Shown piece by piece: positions 1 through 9,278 of a DNA stretch of 64,000 bases (position 1 is the first letter of the stretch; each line of letters begins with the position of its first letter). A program made the position numbers and the translations under genes. Source of the stretch: Alkalihalobacillus bogoriensis ATCC BAA-922 (GTDB lineage: Bacteria > Bacillota > Bacilli > Bacillales > Bacillaceae_F); the NCBI RefSeq assembly GCF_000621445.1, contig NZ_JHYI01000014.1, forward strand, positions 124,001 to 188,000. The letters run 5' to 3'. Below the pieces are notes generated by a model. It was not told the DNA's origin and made no database searches. It saw only the letters and a list, made by a program, of their open reading frames with translations.

Positions 1-14
1 AAGGGGTAACTCAA

Positions 15-449
15 ATGGATCAAACGTTATTATTACAAAATCAAATTTGTTTTAAACTATATGCATGTACAAGAGAAATGACAAAATTATATGCCCCGTT
101 GTTACAACCATTAGGCGTAACGTATTCTCAATATTTAGTATTACTTGTGTTATGGGAACATGAAAAACTTAGTGTAAAAAGCATTGGCGAAAAGCTGTTT
201 CTGGATTCAGGAACGTTAACACCGATGTTAAAGCGAATGGAAGAAAAAGGGCTTATTTCCCGAGTTCGCTCTGAAAAGGATGAACGAATAGTCGAGATTA
301 TGTTAACAAATAATGGTCAACAATTAAAGCACCAAGCTTGTGATATTCCAGAAAGAATCGTCCAAGAAGCGGGAGAACATGAAGCATTAGCATCATTATT
401 GAAGGAATTGCAGATTGTATTGACAAAGGTAAATATGGAAAACGCGTAG
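15..449 (+). CDS. ohrR: Organic hydroperoxide-sensing MarR-family repressor OhrR
   Basis: This 144-residue winged-helix protein resembles B. subtilis OhrR along its whole length. The family represses the peroxidase gene ohr and lets go of DNA when its N-terminal cysteine is oxidised by organic peroxides. The reactive cysteine is C12 in QNQICFKLY. The tyrosines of the sensing pocket and the LDSGTLTPMLKRME recognition helix (about residues 67-80) are present. An additional cysteine, C18, lies one helical turn away. AAGGGG stands just before the ATG. The upstream DNA lies outside the window, so the operator and the partner ohr gene cannot be seen. The stop codon falls inside the left arm of the terminator stem. 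Identification is confident by family; the exact paralogue is inferred. Confidence 0.9.
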   Translation: MDQTLLLQNQICFKLYACTREMTKLYAPLLQPLGVTYSQYLVLLVLWEHEKLSVKSIGEKLFLDSGTLTPMLKRMEEKGLISRVRSEKDERIVEIMLTNNGQQLKHQACDIPERIVQEAGEHEALASLLKELQIVLTKVNMENA

Positions 450-471
450 ATGGGAAATCTACGCGTTTTTG
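441..471 (+). terminator. Intrinsic terminator of ohrR
   Basis: AACGCGTAGAT pairs with ATCTACGCGTT across a four-base loop and is followed by a T-run. The TAG stop of ohrR lies within the 5' arm. Confidence 0.9.
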
Positions 472-494
472 TGAGCCAGGGGGATGTATTTGGA

Positions 495-680
495 TTAAAG
501 TTGTTGTTGAGCCATACGTACTAGGCGCTTCGTAATTTCGCCTCCTACTGAACCATTGGAGCGAGCTGTTGTTTCTGCACCTAACTGAACACCAAATTCT
601 TGTGCGATTTCATATTTCATTTGGTCTAATGCTTGTTGTACGCCTGGAACTAATAGTTCGTTGTTGTTGTTTTGTGCCAC
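495..680 (-). CDS. Alpha/beta-type small acid-soluble spore protein
   Basis: The 61-residue protein has the layout of alpha/beta SASPs, which coat and protect DNA in dormant spores and are degraded at germination. It has an asparagine-rich N-terminus, the germination-protease region YEIAQEFGV (about residues 23-31), and a C-terminal DNA-binding part with [21 protein letters not shown]. The start is GTG, placed by AAGGAGGTG seven bases upstream. It is a single-gene unit between ohrR and addB, transcribed toward the ohrR terminator. Expression in the forespore under sigma G is expected from the family, and a matching promoter lies upstream. The gene shows that the organism forms spores. Which of the several SASP paralogues it is cannot be told from sequence alone. 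Confidence 0.93.
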   Translation of the reverse strand: MAQNNNNELLVPGVQQALDQMKYEIAQEFGVQLGAETTARSNGSVGGEITKRLVRMAQQQL

Positions 681-709
681 GCTGTCTCACCTCCTTATGT
701 AATTGGTCT

Positions 710-740
710 TAGTATATATAGTTTGTAAAAAAACTATACA
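710..740 (-). promoter_or_regulatory. Possible sigma G promoter of the SASP gene
   Basis: Read on the minus strand, TGTATA (735-740) and TATACTA (710-716) are separated by 18 bases. This is close to the sigma G pattern (-35 TGAATA, -10 CATACTA). It is supported by position and by the gene's identity only. Confidence 0.45.
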
Positions 741-891
741 AGTTGTACATTGGAAATTTTTTCTTCAAATAGAACTTATATATTCTGTACCCAATTGAAA
801 TCAGGGCAAGTTATACCCTTTTAGCAGAATTCCTATGATAAAATAAGGGAATTGGAATGAAAGAATTCGTTACATAAAGGAGGCGAACGAT

Positions 892-3800
892 ATGAGTCTT
901 CAATTTCTCATTGGTCGTTCAGGAACAGGGAAGACAACGCATTGCTTAGAAGAAATAAAAACAAAGCTTATTTCAGATCCACTAGGTTCTCCTGTCATTT
1001 ATCTTGTTCCTGACCAAATGACATTCCAGTCTGAATATAAATTAGTTCAGTCACCAGATATTAATGGGATGCTTCGCGCGCAAGTGTTTAGCTTTACTCG
1101 TTTAGCATGGCGTGTGCTTCAAGAAACAGGTGGGTTATCTCGCTATCATATTGAACAAACAGGTGTTCATATGATGCTTAGAAAAATTGTCGAACATGAA
1201 AAGGACCAATTCAAAGTATTTAGCAAAGCTGCAGATACGAATGGTTTTATTAAGCAACTTGAAGAAATGGTAGCTGAATGGAAACGATATGCGATTACTC
1301 CTGACATGTTATTAATGAATCGAGAAAGGATTCTTAGTCAAGGAGAACTTAAACCATATGAAAAAGTGTTAGCAGATAAATTATATGATTTTTACATCAT
1401 TACTAAACAGTTTGAGGAGCAGCTAGAAGGAAAATATGTTGATTCCGAAGATTATTTAACGCTTTTAACAGAGAAAATACCTTTTTCTTCTTATATTGAA
1501 GAAAGTGAAATTTATATAGATGGATTTCATAGTTTTACTCCTCAAGAGCTTTATGTTCTTGGTGCGTTAATGAAGAAAGCAAAGAAAGTAACTATCGCTT
1601 TGACGATTGACCAAGTATATGAGCATGACATGCCACATGAATTAGATTTGTTTCATATGACTGCAAAAACATATAAACAATTAATATATATTGCAGAGCA
1701 AAACAATTGTGAACTAGAAAAGCCGATTCTTTTTTCTGAATCGTTTCGTTATAAAAGCCCAGCTATTGCTCATCTTGAACAGCATTTTGATGCAAGACCA
1801 GCTGTTCCGTTTTCCGGTGAAAGTGATGTTTCGGTACTAACAGCTGTTCATCGCAGAGCAGAAGTAGAAGGAGTCGCACGTACCATTCTCAAGCTAGTGC
1901 GAGAGGACCACTATCGTTTTCGCGATATCGCTTTACTCATTCGTAATAGTGAGGAGTATCATCATTTAATTGAAACGATTTTCAAAGATTATGAGATTCC
2001 CGTGTTCCTTGACCAAAAAAAATCGATGTTAAACCATCCGGTCGTAGAGTTCATGCGGTCCATCCTTGACATTTTCCAAGGGAATTGGCGATATGAGGCT
2101 GTCTTTCGTTGTTTGAAAACGGACTTATTATTAAATGGTCCAATTGATAACCGAGTTAGGGAAACGATCGATGTACTTGAAAACTATGTATTGGCATACG
2201 GTATCCAAGGTCATCGATGGTATGATGATAACCGCTGGAAATATCGACGCTTTCAAGCTATTGATGAGAATGAAGCAGTAAAAACCGATGACGAAGAGAA
2301 AATGGAGTCAAGGTTAAATGAGTTAAGACAAGTCATCGTACAGCCAGTGAGAAAGCTAGAAAAGAAATTGATGAAAAAAAATACGGTTCAAGCGAAATGT
2401 GAAGCGTTCTACTTATTTTTAGAGGAAGTGAATCTTCCTGCAAAACTTGAACAACTACGTGAAAAAGCGGTAGAAGAAGGACAAGTAGAAGCTGCTCGTG
2501 AGCATGATCAAGTGTGGAATTCTGTTGTTGGGTTATTTGATCAAATTGTTGAAATGGTTGGAGAAGAAACAATGTCTTTTGGTTTATTCAAGACGATGTT
2601 AGACACTGGTTTTGAAAGTATGACATTTGCAATTGTCCCACCGGCGATTGACCAAGTACTCGTTGCTAGTATGGAACGGTCCCGTTTTTCAGATATACAA
2701 ACGACGTTTATATTAGGAGTAAATGATGGTGTGATTCCTGCTAAGCCGAAAGAAGAGGGCGTGTTATCAGAACAAGAACGAGACTGGTTTGACAAATTAG
2801 GAATGCCATTAGCACCTGGCAGTCGGCAACAATTACTTGATGAAGCTTTCTTGATTTATTTAGCCATGACAAGCCCAGCCAAGAAGTTATATTTATCTTA
2901 TCCACTTGCAGATGAAGAAGGAAAAACTCTTCTTCCCTCAAATGTCATTAAACGAATGGAAGATGTCATACCTTCTGTCACGAAAGAGTTTATTATTAAT
3001 GAACCAAATGAAGTAGCAGAAGAGCACCAGCTTGATTTCGTTTCCAACCCGACAAAAACCTTGTCGTTTTTGTCTTACCAACTTCAAGCTTGGAAAAAAG
3101 GATATCCGATTTCGACTGTTTGGTGGGATGTCTATAACTGGTATGTTGAACATGAACAGACATCGAGGGCAAAAGCCGTGTTATCAAGCTTATTTTATAA
3201 AAATGAAGCGAAGAAACTGGCAGCAAGTACAAGCCGTGCGCTTTACGGTGACCATATAAAAACAAGTGTATCTCGCATGGAGAAATATGAAAGCTGTGCT
3301 TTTTCACAGTTTGCATCACATGGTCTCAAGCTAAAAGAACGGGAACTATTTCGCCTAGAAGCTCCTGACGTAGGAACACTATTTCATGCAGCATTAAAAA
3401 TGGTAGCAGACCATCTAAGACAAGAAGGGATACATTGGGGACAATTATCGAAAGAGCAATGCGAACAATTGGCGAAATTGATGGTCGGACGATTAGCCCC
3501 AAAAATTCAACGGGAAATTCTGTTAAGTACAAATCGTTATCAATATATTACGAGAAAATTAGAGCAGGTCGTTGGACGGGCATCGATCATTCTTCGTGAC
3601 CATGCAAAGGTGAGTGGGTTTTCTCCAGTTGGATTGGAAGTAGGGTTTGGACCGAGCGAACCGTTACCACCGATTCGATTTACATTGCCGAATGGCTGTA
3701 CGATGGAATTAATCGGACGAATCGATCGTGTTGACAGAGCCGACGTTGAGTCAGGTACATTACTTCGAATTATTGATTATAAATCAAGTCAAAAGGCGTT

Positions 3801-4398
3801 ACGACTTGATGAAGTGTATTATGGATTAACGCTACAAATGTTAGTTTATTTAGATGTTGTGCTGACATTTGCCAAGCAGTGGATCGGGACAGAGGCATTA
3901 CCAGCGGGAGTATTGTATTTCCATGTACACAATCCATTGATTCAGTCTTCTAGTGCGATGTCAATTGAGAAAATTGAAGAAGAGATTTTCAAGTCATTTA
4001 AAATGAAAGGTTTGCTTTTAGCGAACGAGACATCGATAAGAGAAATGGACCATACACTTGAAACAGGTCACTCTGATATTATCCCTATAGGATTAAAAAA
4101 GGATGGAAGCTTTTATAGTAATTCATCTGTTGTATCGGCAGAACAATTTGACGAAGTAAGACAGTATTTACGAAAGAAAATGATTCATATAGGTGAGCGG
4201 TTAACGGATGGGGTCATTGATATTAACCCGTATAAGCTTAAAAAGCAAACACCATGTACGTTTTGCGAATATCGTTCTCTTTGTCAGTTTGATACAGTGG
4301 AAACAAATGATTTTCGTGTATTGATTCCTCAAAAACAAGACGAGATACTAGAAATGATGCGCACTGAAGGAAGTGATCATAGTGAAAATAGCAGATAA
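892..4398 (+). CDS. addB: ATP-dependent helicase/nuclease subunit AddB
   Basis: AddB (1168 residues) is the non-translocating subunit of AddAB, the Firmicutes counterpart of RecBCD. The complex resects double-strand breaks to start recombination. A Walker A motif, GRSGTGKT, lies at residues 8-15. The C-terminal nuclease domain includes LRIIDYKSSQ (about 963-972). The four cysteines that hold the 4Fe-4S cluster are present: C802, then C1122, C1125 and C1131 in CTFCEYRSLC. These positions are within one residue of the B. subtilis protein. The ATG follows AAAGGAGG. It is the first gene of addB-addA-sbcD-sbcC, and its end overlaps addA, which implies translational coupling. Length and motifs are normal. 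Confidence 0.97.
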   Translation: MSLQFLIGRSGTGKTTHCLEEIKTKLISDPLGSPVIYLVPDQMTFQSEYKLVQSPDINGMLRAQVFSFTRLAWRVLQETGGLSRYHIEQTGVHMMLRKIVEHEKDQFKVFSKAADTNGFIKQLEEMVAEWKRYAITPDMLLMNRERILSQGELKPYEKVLADKLYDFYIITKQFEEQLEGKYVDSEDYLTLLTEKIPFSSYIEESEIYIDGFHSFTPQELYVLGALMKKAKKVTIALTIDQVYEHDMPHELDLFHMTAKTYKQLIYIAEQNNCELEKPILFSESFRYKSPAIAHLEQHFDARPAVPFSGESDVSVLTAVHRRAEVEGVARTILKLVREDHYRFRDIALLIRNSEEYHHLIETIFKDYEIPVFLDQKKSMLNHPVVEFMRSILDIFQGNWRYEAVFRCLKTDLLLNGPIDNRVRETIDVLENYVLAYGIQGHRWYDDNRWKYRRFQAIDENEAVKTDDEEKMESRLNELRQVIVQPVRKLEKKLMKKNTVQAKCEAFYLFLEEVNLPAKLEQLREKAVEEGQVEAAREHDQVWNSVVGLFDQIVEMVGEETMSFGLFKTMLDTGFESMTFAIVPPAIDQVLVASMERSRFSDIQTTFILGVNDGVIPAKPKEEGVLSEQERDWFDKLGMPLAPGSRQQLLDEAFLIYLAMTSPAKKLYLSYPLADEEGKTLLPSNVIKRMEDVIPSVTKEFIINEPNEVAEEHQLDFVSNPTKTLSFLSYQLQAWKKGYPISTVWWDVYNWYVEHEQTSRAKAVLSSLFYKNEAKKLAASTSRALYGDHIKTSVSRMEKYESCAFSQFASHGLKLKERELFRLEAPDVGTLFHAALKMVADHLRQEGIHWGQLSKEQCEQLAKLMVGRLAPKIQREILLSTNRYQYITRKLEQVVGRASIILRDHAKVSGFSPVGLEVGFGPSEPLPPIRFTLPNGCTMELIGRIDRVDRADVESGTLLRIIDYKSSQKALRLDEVYYGLTLQMLVYLDVVLTFAKQWIGTEALPAGVLYFHVHNPLIQSSSAMSIEKIEEEIFKSFKMKGLLLANETSIREMDHTLETGHSDIIPIGLKKDGSFYSNSSVVSAEQFDEVRQYLRKKMIHIGERLTDGVIDINPYKLKKQTPCTFCEYRSLCQFDTVETNDFRVLIPQKQDEILEMMRTEGSDHSENSR

Positions 4399-7300
4399 AC
4401 CAGCCGGTAGTCAGTGGACGGACGAGCAATGGCAAGCCATTGATGCGTCAGGAAACAATATATTAGTTGCCGCAGCAGCGGGAAGTGGAAAAACAGCCGT
4501 ACTAGTAGAACGAATTATTCGAAAGGTTACGAATAAAGAAAACCCGATAGATGTTGACCGACTGCTCATTGCTACGTTTACGAATGCGGCAGCAAGTGAA
4601 ATGCGAAAACGAATTGGAGAAGCGATTGAAAAAGAGCTTGTTCGCCAACCGTCATCGCTACATTTGCGCCGACAACTTTCTTTATTAAATAGAGCGAATA
4701 TCTCGACATTACATTCATTTTGTATGGAAGTCATCCGTCAATATTACTATAACATTGACATTGATCCAGCATTTCGAATTGCCGATGATACAGAAGCGGA
4801 ATTGCTAAGAGAAGAAGTCATGGAGCAATTGTTTGAAGAGGAATATGGAAAACAAGACAATGATGCTTTCTATGATGTCGTTGATCGATATAGTAGTGAT
4901 CGGAGCGACCTTGAACTCCAAGTTCTCATCAGAAGATTATATGACTTTTCAAGGGCACATCCTTCACCAGCAACATGGTTATTACAATTGCGAGAGAATT
5001 ATCATATTCCGGCGGATACAGCAATCGACGAGCTTCCTTGGACAAAAGATTTAATGGAAGACCTACAGCTTCAACTTGCTGGCTGTATTGCCATGATAAA
5101 ACAAGGCTTAGAAATAACGAAACAGCCTGGTGGGCCAGACGCGTATGCCCAAAACTTTGATGATGATCTACAAATGATTGAAAAACTTCAACAAGCAAAC
5201 TCGTGGGATGCGCGATATGAGCAATTTGCCGACTTGAAGTTCTCGACCTTAAAACGAATAAAAAAAGATGATGCTGTTGATAGCTTTTTACAAGAAAAAG
5301 CGAAACAACTTCGTGAAAAAGTAAAAAAACGAATTGGGAAACTTCAAAAAGAGTTGTTTCGTCGGTCTCCAGATGCTTTTATAAAAGATATCCAAGAAAT
5401 GGCGCCGATAGTAACAACATTAGTTGACCTTGTCCTTACGTTTTCCCAACGTTACCAAGAGGTGAAAAAAGAAAAAGGTCTCGTTGACTTTGCAGACCTT
5501 GAGCATTTTGCTTTAAATATTCTTGCTAAACCAACGGAAACAGGCAAATATGAGCCAACAGAGGCGGCGTTAGATTATCAGGAGAAATTTACTGAAGTTC
5601 TTGTAGATGAGTACCAAGATACAAATTTAGTGCAAGAAACGATTTTACGCCTTGTCACAAAAGAAAATAACATGTTTATGGTTGGGGATGTGAAACAAAG
5701 TATTTACCGATTCCGTTTAGCTGAACCAGGATTGTTTTTGCATAAATATAAAGACTTTGTAAAATTTGGTGATGGTTCGGGATGGAAAATTGATTTAGCT
5801 CGAAATTTCAGAAGTCGGGCAGAAGTACTTGATGCAACAAACTTTATTTTCCGACAAACAATGGATGAAGAAGTTGGAGAAATTGCTTATGATGACGATG
5901 CGGAATTAAAGCTCGGGGCGGCTTATCCTGATTATGAAAATACGAAAACAGAGCTACTGCTTGTCAACAAAGGAGAACCAGTCACCGATTCTTCAGTTGA
6001 TGAAGATGATGTTGTTATCGATGAGGAAGAAGAACTTGAAACAGCGCAATTAGAATCTCGATTTATTGCTAAGCAAATTAAGGAACTTATCGAATCGTCT
6101 CATCAAGTGTATGACCATAAGTTAGGGCAATTTCGAAACATTGCCTATCGGGATATTGTCATTTTAATGAGGTCGATGCCTTGGGCACAAACGATGACAG
6201 AGGAATTTAAACAATACGGTATTCCTGTTTATGCCGATTTAGCTTCAGGTTATTTTGAAGCAACTGAAGTGTCTGTCATGATGTCTCTATTAAAAGTCAT
6301 CGATAACCCGTATCAAGACATTCCATTTGCATCCGTATTACGTTCCCCTATTGTTGGACTAGATGAAGAACAGCTTGCCCAAATTCGCGTGGAAAAACCG
6401 AAAGGACTTTACTATGAAGCATTTTGCAAAGCTCTTCAAACTTTTCCAAATGGGAAAACAAAAGAAACATTGCAACAATTTGCACATCAACTTCAAACGT
6501 GGCGGACTCTCGCAAGACAAGGGTCATTATCACAGTTGATCTGGCAGTTGTATCGAGACACAGGCTACTATGATTTTGTTGGGGGAATTGCGGCTGGTAA
6601 ACAAAGACAAGCTAATCTTCGTGCTTTATATGAGCGTGCTAGAAGATATGAAGAAACATCATTTCGTGGGTTATTTCGCTTCTTGCGGTTTATTGAGCGA
6701 ATGCAAGAGCGTGGTGATGATTTAGGTACCGCAAGAGCATTAGGAGAACAAGAAGATGTTGTACGGATGATGACGATTCATAAAAGTAAAGGACTAGAGT
6801 TTCCGGTTGTTTTTGTTGCGGGGTTAGCGAAGCCATTTAATATGATGGATATGCGCAGTAAAGTATTATTACACAAAGAACTCGGTTTTGGCTCGAAATA
6901 CATTCATCCGAAGTTACGAATTACGTATCCGAGCTTACCTCAACTAGCAATGAAAAAGCGAATGCATCATGAAATGATAGCAGAAGAAATGCGAGTGCTA
7001 TATGTTGCATTAACACGAGCGAAAGAAAAGCTATACCTAGTAGGGACGGTAAAAGACGCCCAAAAAGCGTTAGCAAAATGGAGTATATATGGGACACACG
7101 AGCAATGGTTGTTACCAGCTTATGACAGAATTGAAGCGACATGTTATTTAGATTGGGTTGGACCAGCCGTTATGAGACACAAGGATGCGGTATCTTTTGT
7201 AGAAGAAGAAGGTGGCTATGGCCCTGTATATGAAGATACTTCAAGGTGGAGTGTTTCAATTATAGAAAAGCAACAGTTAGTTGGAACGATTCAGGATGAT

Positions 7301-8092
7301 ATCGAAAAAGATCAAACATTTTTACAAGCAATTTCTGCATGGGAACAAGTAGAATCGACAGGTGAAGATAAAGGTGAAGTTAAGAAACGTCTGGAATATA
7401 AATATCCTCATCATCTTTCTACCATCTCTCGTTCAAAGCAATCGGTAACCGAGATTAAACGAGATCGTTCGATTGGAGAGGAGCATCAAGAAATTCCAGG
7501 GTTTAAAGCAACGTTAGCAGACCGTCCAAGATTTCTGCAACAACAATCACTCACGCCAGCTGAAAAAGGAACAGCGATGCACCTTGTCATGCAGCACGTA
7601 CCGCTCAATCAAGAGATAACAATAGAGTCAGTGAAAAACTTGCTTGACCGTATGGTTCATCATGAGTTGCTAACTGAACAACAAGCTTCTATTATTGAAC
7701 CAGAAGCGATTGTTGAATTTTTTGAAAGTGAAATCGGCAAACGGTTGTTAACAGCTTCTTTTATCCGTCGTGAAATTCCGTTTAGTTTTTCATTGCCCGC
7801 ACACGAAGCGTATAAAGAGTGGCCGGTAGAACAAGAAGAAACGGTTCTTGTCCAAGGGGTTATTGATTGTTTATTTAAAGATAAATTTGGCGTTGTTTTA
7901 CTAGATTATAAGACAGATGCCATTACAACTAGATTTAAAGGCGGGTTTGCTGAAGCAGAGCTGATTTTAAAAGAACGATACCAAGTTCAAATTGAGCTGT
8001 ATTCAAAGGCATTAGAAGGAATTGTCAAAGAGCCGATTACGGAAAAGTATTTGTTCTTTTTTGATGGAAGTCATTTGGTTGAAATGAAATAG
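4382..8092 (+). CDS. addA: ATP-dependent helicase/nuclease subunit AddA
   Basis: AddA is the 3'-5' UvrD-like translocating helicase and nuclease of AddAB. I start it at the GTG at 4382 (1236 residues), because GAAGGAAG lies about nine bases upstream and the protein then begins MKIADKPAGSQWTDEQW, like its homologues. A GTG three codons earlier (4373) is in frame but too close to that site. The motifs are Walker A GSGKT at residues 34-38, VLVDEYQDTN (Walker B), VGDVKQSIYRFR (motif III) and LYVALTRAKEKL (motif VI). The nuclease motif VVLLDYKTDA is near the C-terminus. The start overlaps the end of addB by 17 bases. The gene is intact and of normal length. Confidence 0.97.
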   Translation: MKIADKPAGSQWTDEQWQAIDASGNNILVAAAAGSGKTAVLVERIIRKVTNKENPIDVDRLLIATFTNAAASEMRKRIGEAIEKELVRQPSSLHLRRQLSLLNRANISTLHSFCMEVIRQYYYNIDIDPAFRIADDTEAELLREEVMEQLFEEEYGKQDNDAFYDVVDRYSSDRSDLELQVLIRRLYDFSRAHPSPATWLLQLRENYHIPADTAIDELPWTKDLMEDLQLQLAGCIAMIKQGLEITKQPGGPDAYAQNFDDDLQMIEKLQQANSWDARYEQFADLKFSTLKRIKKDDAVDSFLQEKAKQLREKVKKRIGKLQKELFRRSPDAFIKDIQEMAPIVTTLVDLVLTFSQRYQEVKKEKGLVDFADLEHFALNILAKPTETGKYEPTEAALDYQEKFTEVLVDEYQDTNLVQETILRLVTKENNMFMVGDVKQSIYRFRLAEPGLFLHKYKDFVKFGDGSGWKIDLARNFRSRAEVLDATNFIFRQTMDEEVGEIAYDDDAELKLGAAYPDYENTKTELLLVNKGEPVTDSSVDEDDVVIDEEEELETAQLESRFIAKQIKELIESSHQVYDHKLGQFRNIAYRDIVILMRSMPWAQTMTEEFKQYGIPVYADLASGYFEATEVSVMMSLLKVIDNPYQDIPFASVLRSPIVGLDEEQLAQIRVEKPKGLYYEAFCKALQTFPNGKTKETLQQFAHQLQTWRTLARQGSLSQLIWQLYRDTGYYDFVGGIAAGKQRQANLRALYERARRYEETSFRGLFRFLRFIERMQERGDDLGTARALGEQEDVVRMMTIHKSKGLEFPVVFVAGLAKPFNMMDMRSKVLLHKELGFGSKYIHPKLRITYPSLPQLAMKKRMHHEMIAEEMRVLYVALTRAKEKLYLVGTVKDAQKALAKWSIYGTHEQWLLPAYDRIEATCYLDWVGPAVMRHKDAVSFVEEEGGYGPVYEDTSRWSVSIIEKQQLVGTIQDDIEKDQTFLQAISAWEQVESTGEDKGEVKKRLEYKYPHHLSTISRSKQSVTEIKRDRSIGEEHQEIPGFKATLADRPRFLQQQSLTPAEKGTAMHLVMQHVPLNQEITIESVKNLLDRMVHHELLTEQQASIIEPEAIVEFFESEIGKRLLTASFIRREIPFSFSLPAHEAYKEWPVEQEETVLVQGVIDCLFKDKFGVVLLDYKTDAITTRFKGGFAEAELILKERYQVQIELYSKALEGIVKEPITEKYLFFFDGSHLVEMK

Positions 8093-8105
8093 AAGGAGTG
8101 GTTTC

Positions 8106-9278
8106 ATGCGAATTTTGCATACGGCAGATTGGCATTTGGGACGGACGTTAGAGGGAAGAAGTCGTCTTGAGGAACAAGCACAATTTTTAGATGAACTACA
8201 CGAGATTGTGTTACGCGAACAAGTAGATGTTGTATTAATGGCTGGGGATGTATTTGATACAGTCAATCCGCCTGCTGCAGCGGAACAACTTTTCTATGAA
8301 AGTATGGCTCGAATCTCCAATAAAGGAAAGTGCCCAATCGTAGTTATTGCCGGTAACCATGATAATCCAGACCGTCTTACGGCTTCTTCACCATTAGCTT
8401 TAGAACAAAATATTACGATTATTGGCTATCCTTTATCTACCATTGTTAAAGTTCCAATTATCCGGACAAAAGAAGAATTACGGGTAGCTGCTTTAGCTTA
8501 TCCTTCAGAATCGCGTTTAAATGAAGTATTAGCTGATTCTGTTGATGAGGTGCTTTTACGAGATGAGTATGACAAGCGTGTTCGTTATCTCTTATCTAAA
8601 ATGGCCGAACAATTTTCAAAAGAAGCGGTAAATGTAGCAATGAGCCATATTTATGTTGCGGGGAGTGATTCAACAGAATCAGAGCGTCCGATTGAAGTAG
8701 GTGGAGCTTATACTGTTCGGTCTACGAGCTTGCCAGAGTTAGCCCAATATGTTGCGCTTGGTCATCTTCATCGTCCACAAGATGTGAAAAAAGCGCCAAC
8801 AATAGCAAGATATTCTGGTTCGCCAATTGCCTTTAGTTTTTCAGAAGCAGGTTATGCAAAATCCGTTTCAATTGTTGATGTTGAACCTGGAAAACCGGCG
8901 ACTGTATCTGAAATCTATTTATCAAGTGGGAAACCGCTTGTACGTTGGAAAGCGGAAAACGGGATTGCAGAAGTATATGAGTGGCTAGATGAAGGAAAAG
9001 ACACAAATGCCTGGGTTGATCTTGAAGTTCATGTGGATCATAGTTTATCGATTGAAGAAATTCATCGGCTCAGAAAGCTTCATTCAGGTTTTATTCATAT
9101 TCGCCCTGTTTATAAAGAAATGGACAAGCAGGTTAAAGTGGCATCGTCTAATGTTCCATTGGATGAAATGTTTACGAGATTTTATAAAAAACAAACCGGT
9201 GGAGCAGTACCAGAACAAGATGTTATTCGATTGTTTTTGGAACTTGTGAATGAACAAGTAGAGGAGGATGTGAAATGA
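8106..9278 (+). CDS. sbcD: Exonuclease subunit SbcD (Mre11-like phosphoesterase)
   Basis: SbcD (390 residues) is the metallo-phosphoesterase of the SbcCD complex. The complex opens hairpins and trims protein-blocked DNA ends. The metal-binding motifs are all present in order: HTADWHLGR (D8, H10), AGDVFDT, GNHDNPDR, SHIYVAG and GHLHRPQ. AGAAGGAGTG precedes the ATG. It starts 13 bases after addA and its stop overlaps the ATG of sbcC by four bases (ATGA), the usual coupled arrangement. Placing addAB and sbcCD in one transcription unit is common in Bacillus. Confidence 0.97.
   Translation: MRILHTADWHLGRTLEGRSRLEEQAQFLDELHEIVLREQVDVVLMAGDVFDTVNPPAAAEQLFYESMARISNKGKCPIVVIAGNHDNPDRLTASSPLALEQNITIIGYPLSTIVKVPIIRTKEELRVAALAYPSESRLNEVLADSVDEVLLRDEYDKRVRYLLSKMAEQFSKEAVNVAMSHIYVAGSDSTESERPIEVGGAYTVRSTSLPELAQYVALGHLHRPQDVKKAPTIARYSGSPIAFSFSEAGYAKSVSIVDVEPGKPATVSEIYLSSGKPLVRWKAENGIAEVYEWLDEGKDTNAWVDLEVHVDHSLSIEEIHRLRKLHSGFIHIRPVYKEMDKQVKVASSNVPLDEMFTRFYKKQTGGAVPEQDVIRLFLELVNEQVEEDVK

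Noticed and set aside
2333-3532. Several antisense frames within addB
   Set aside because: They are shadows of the real coding frame; no starts with ribosome sites.
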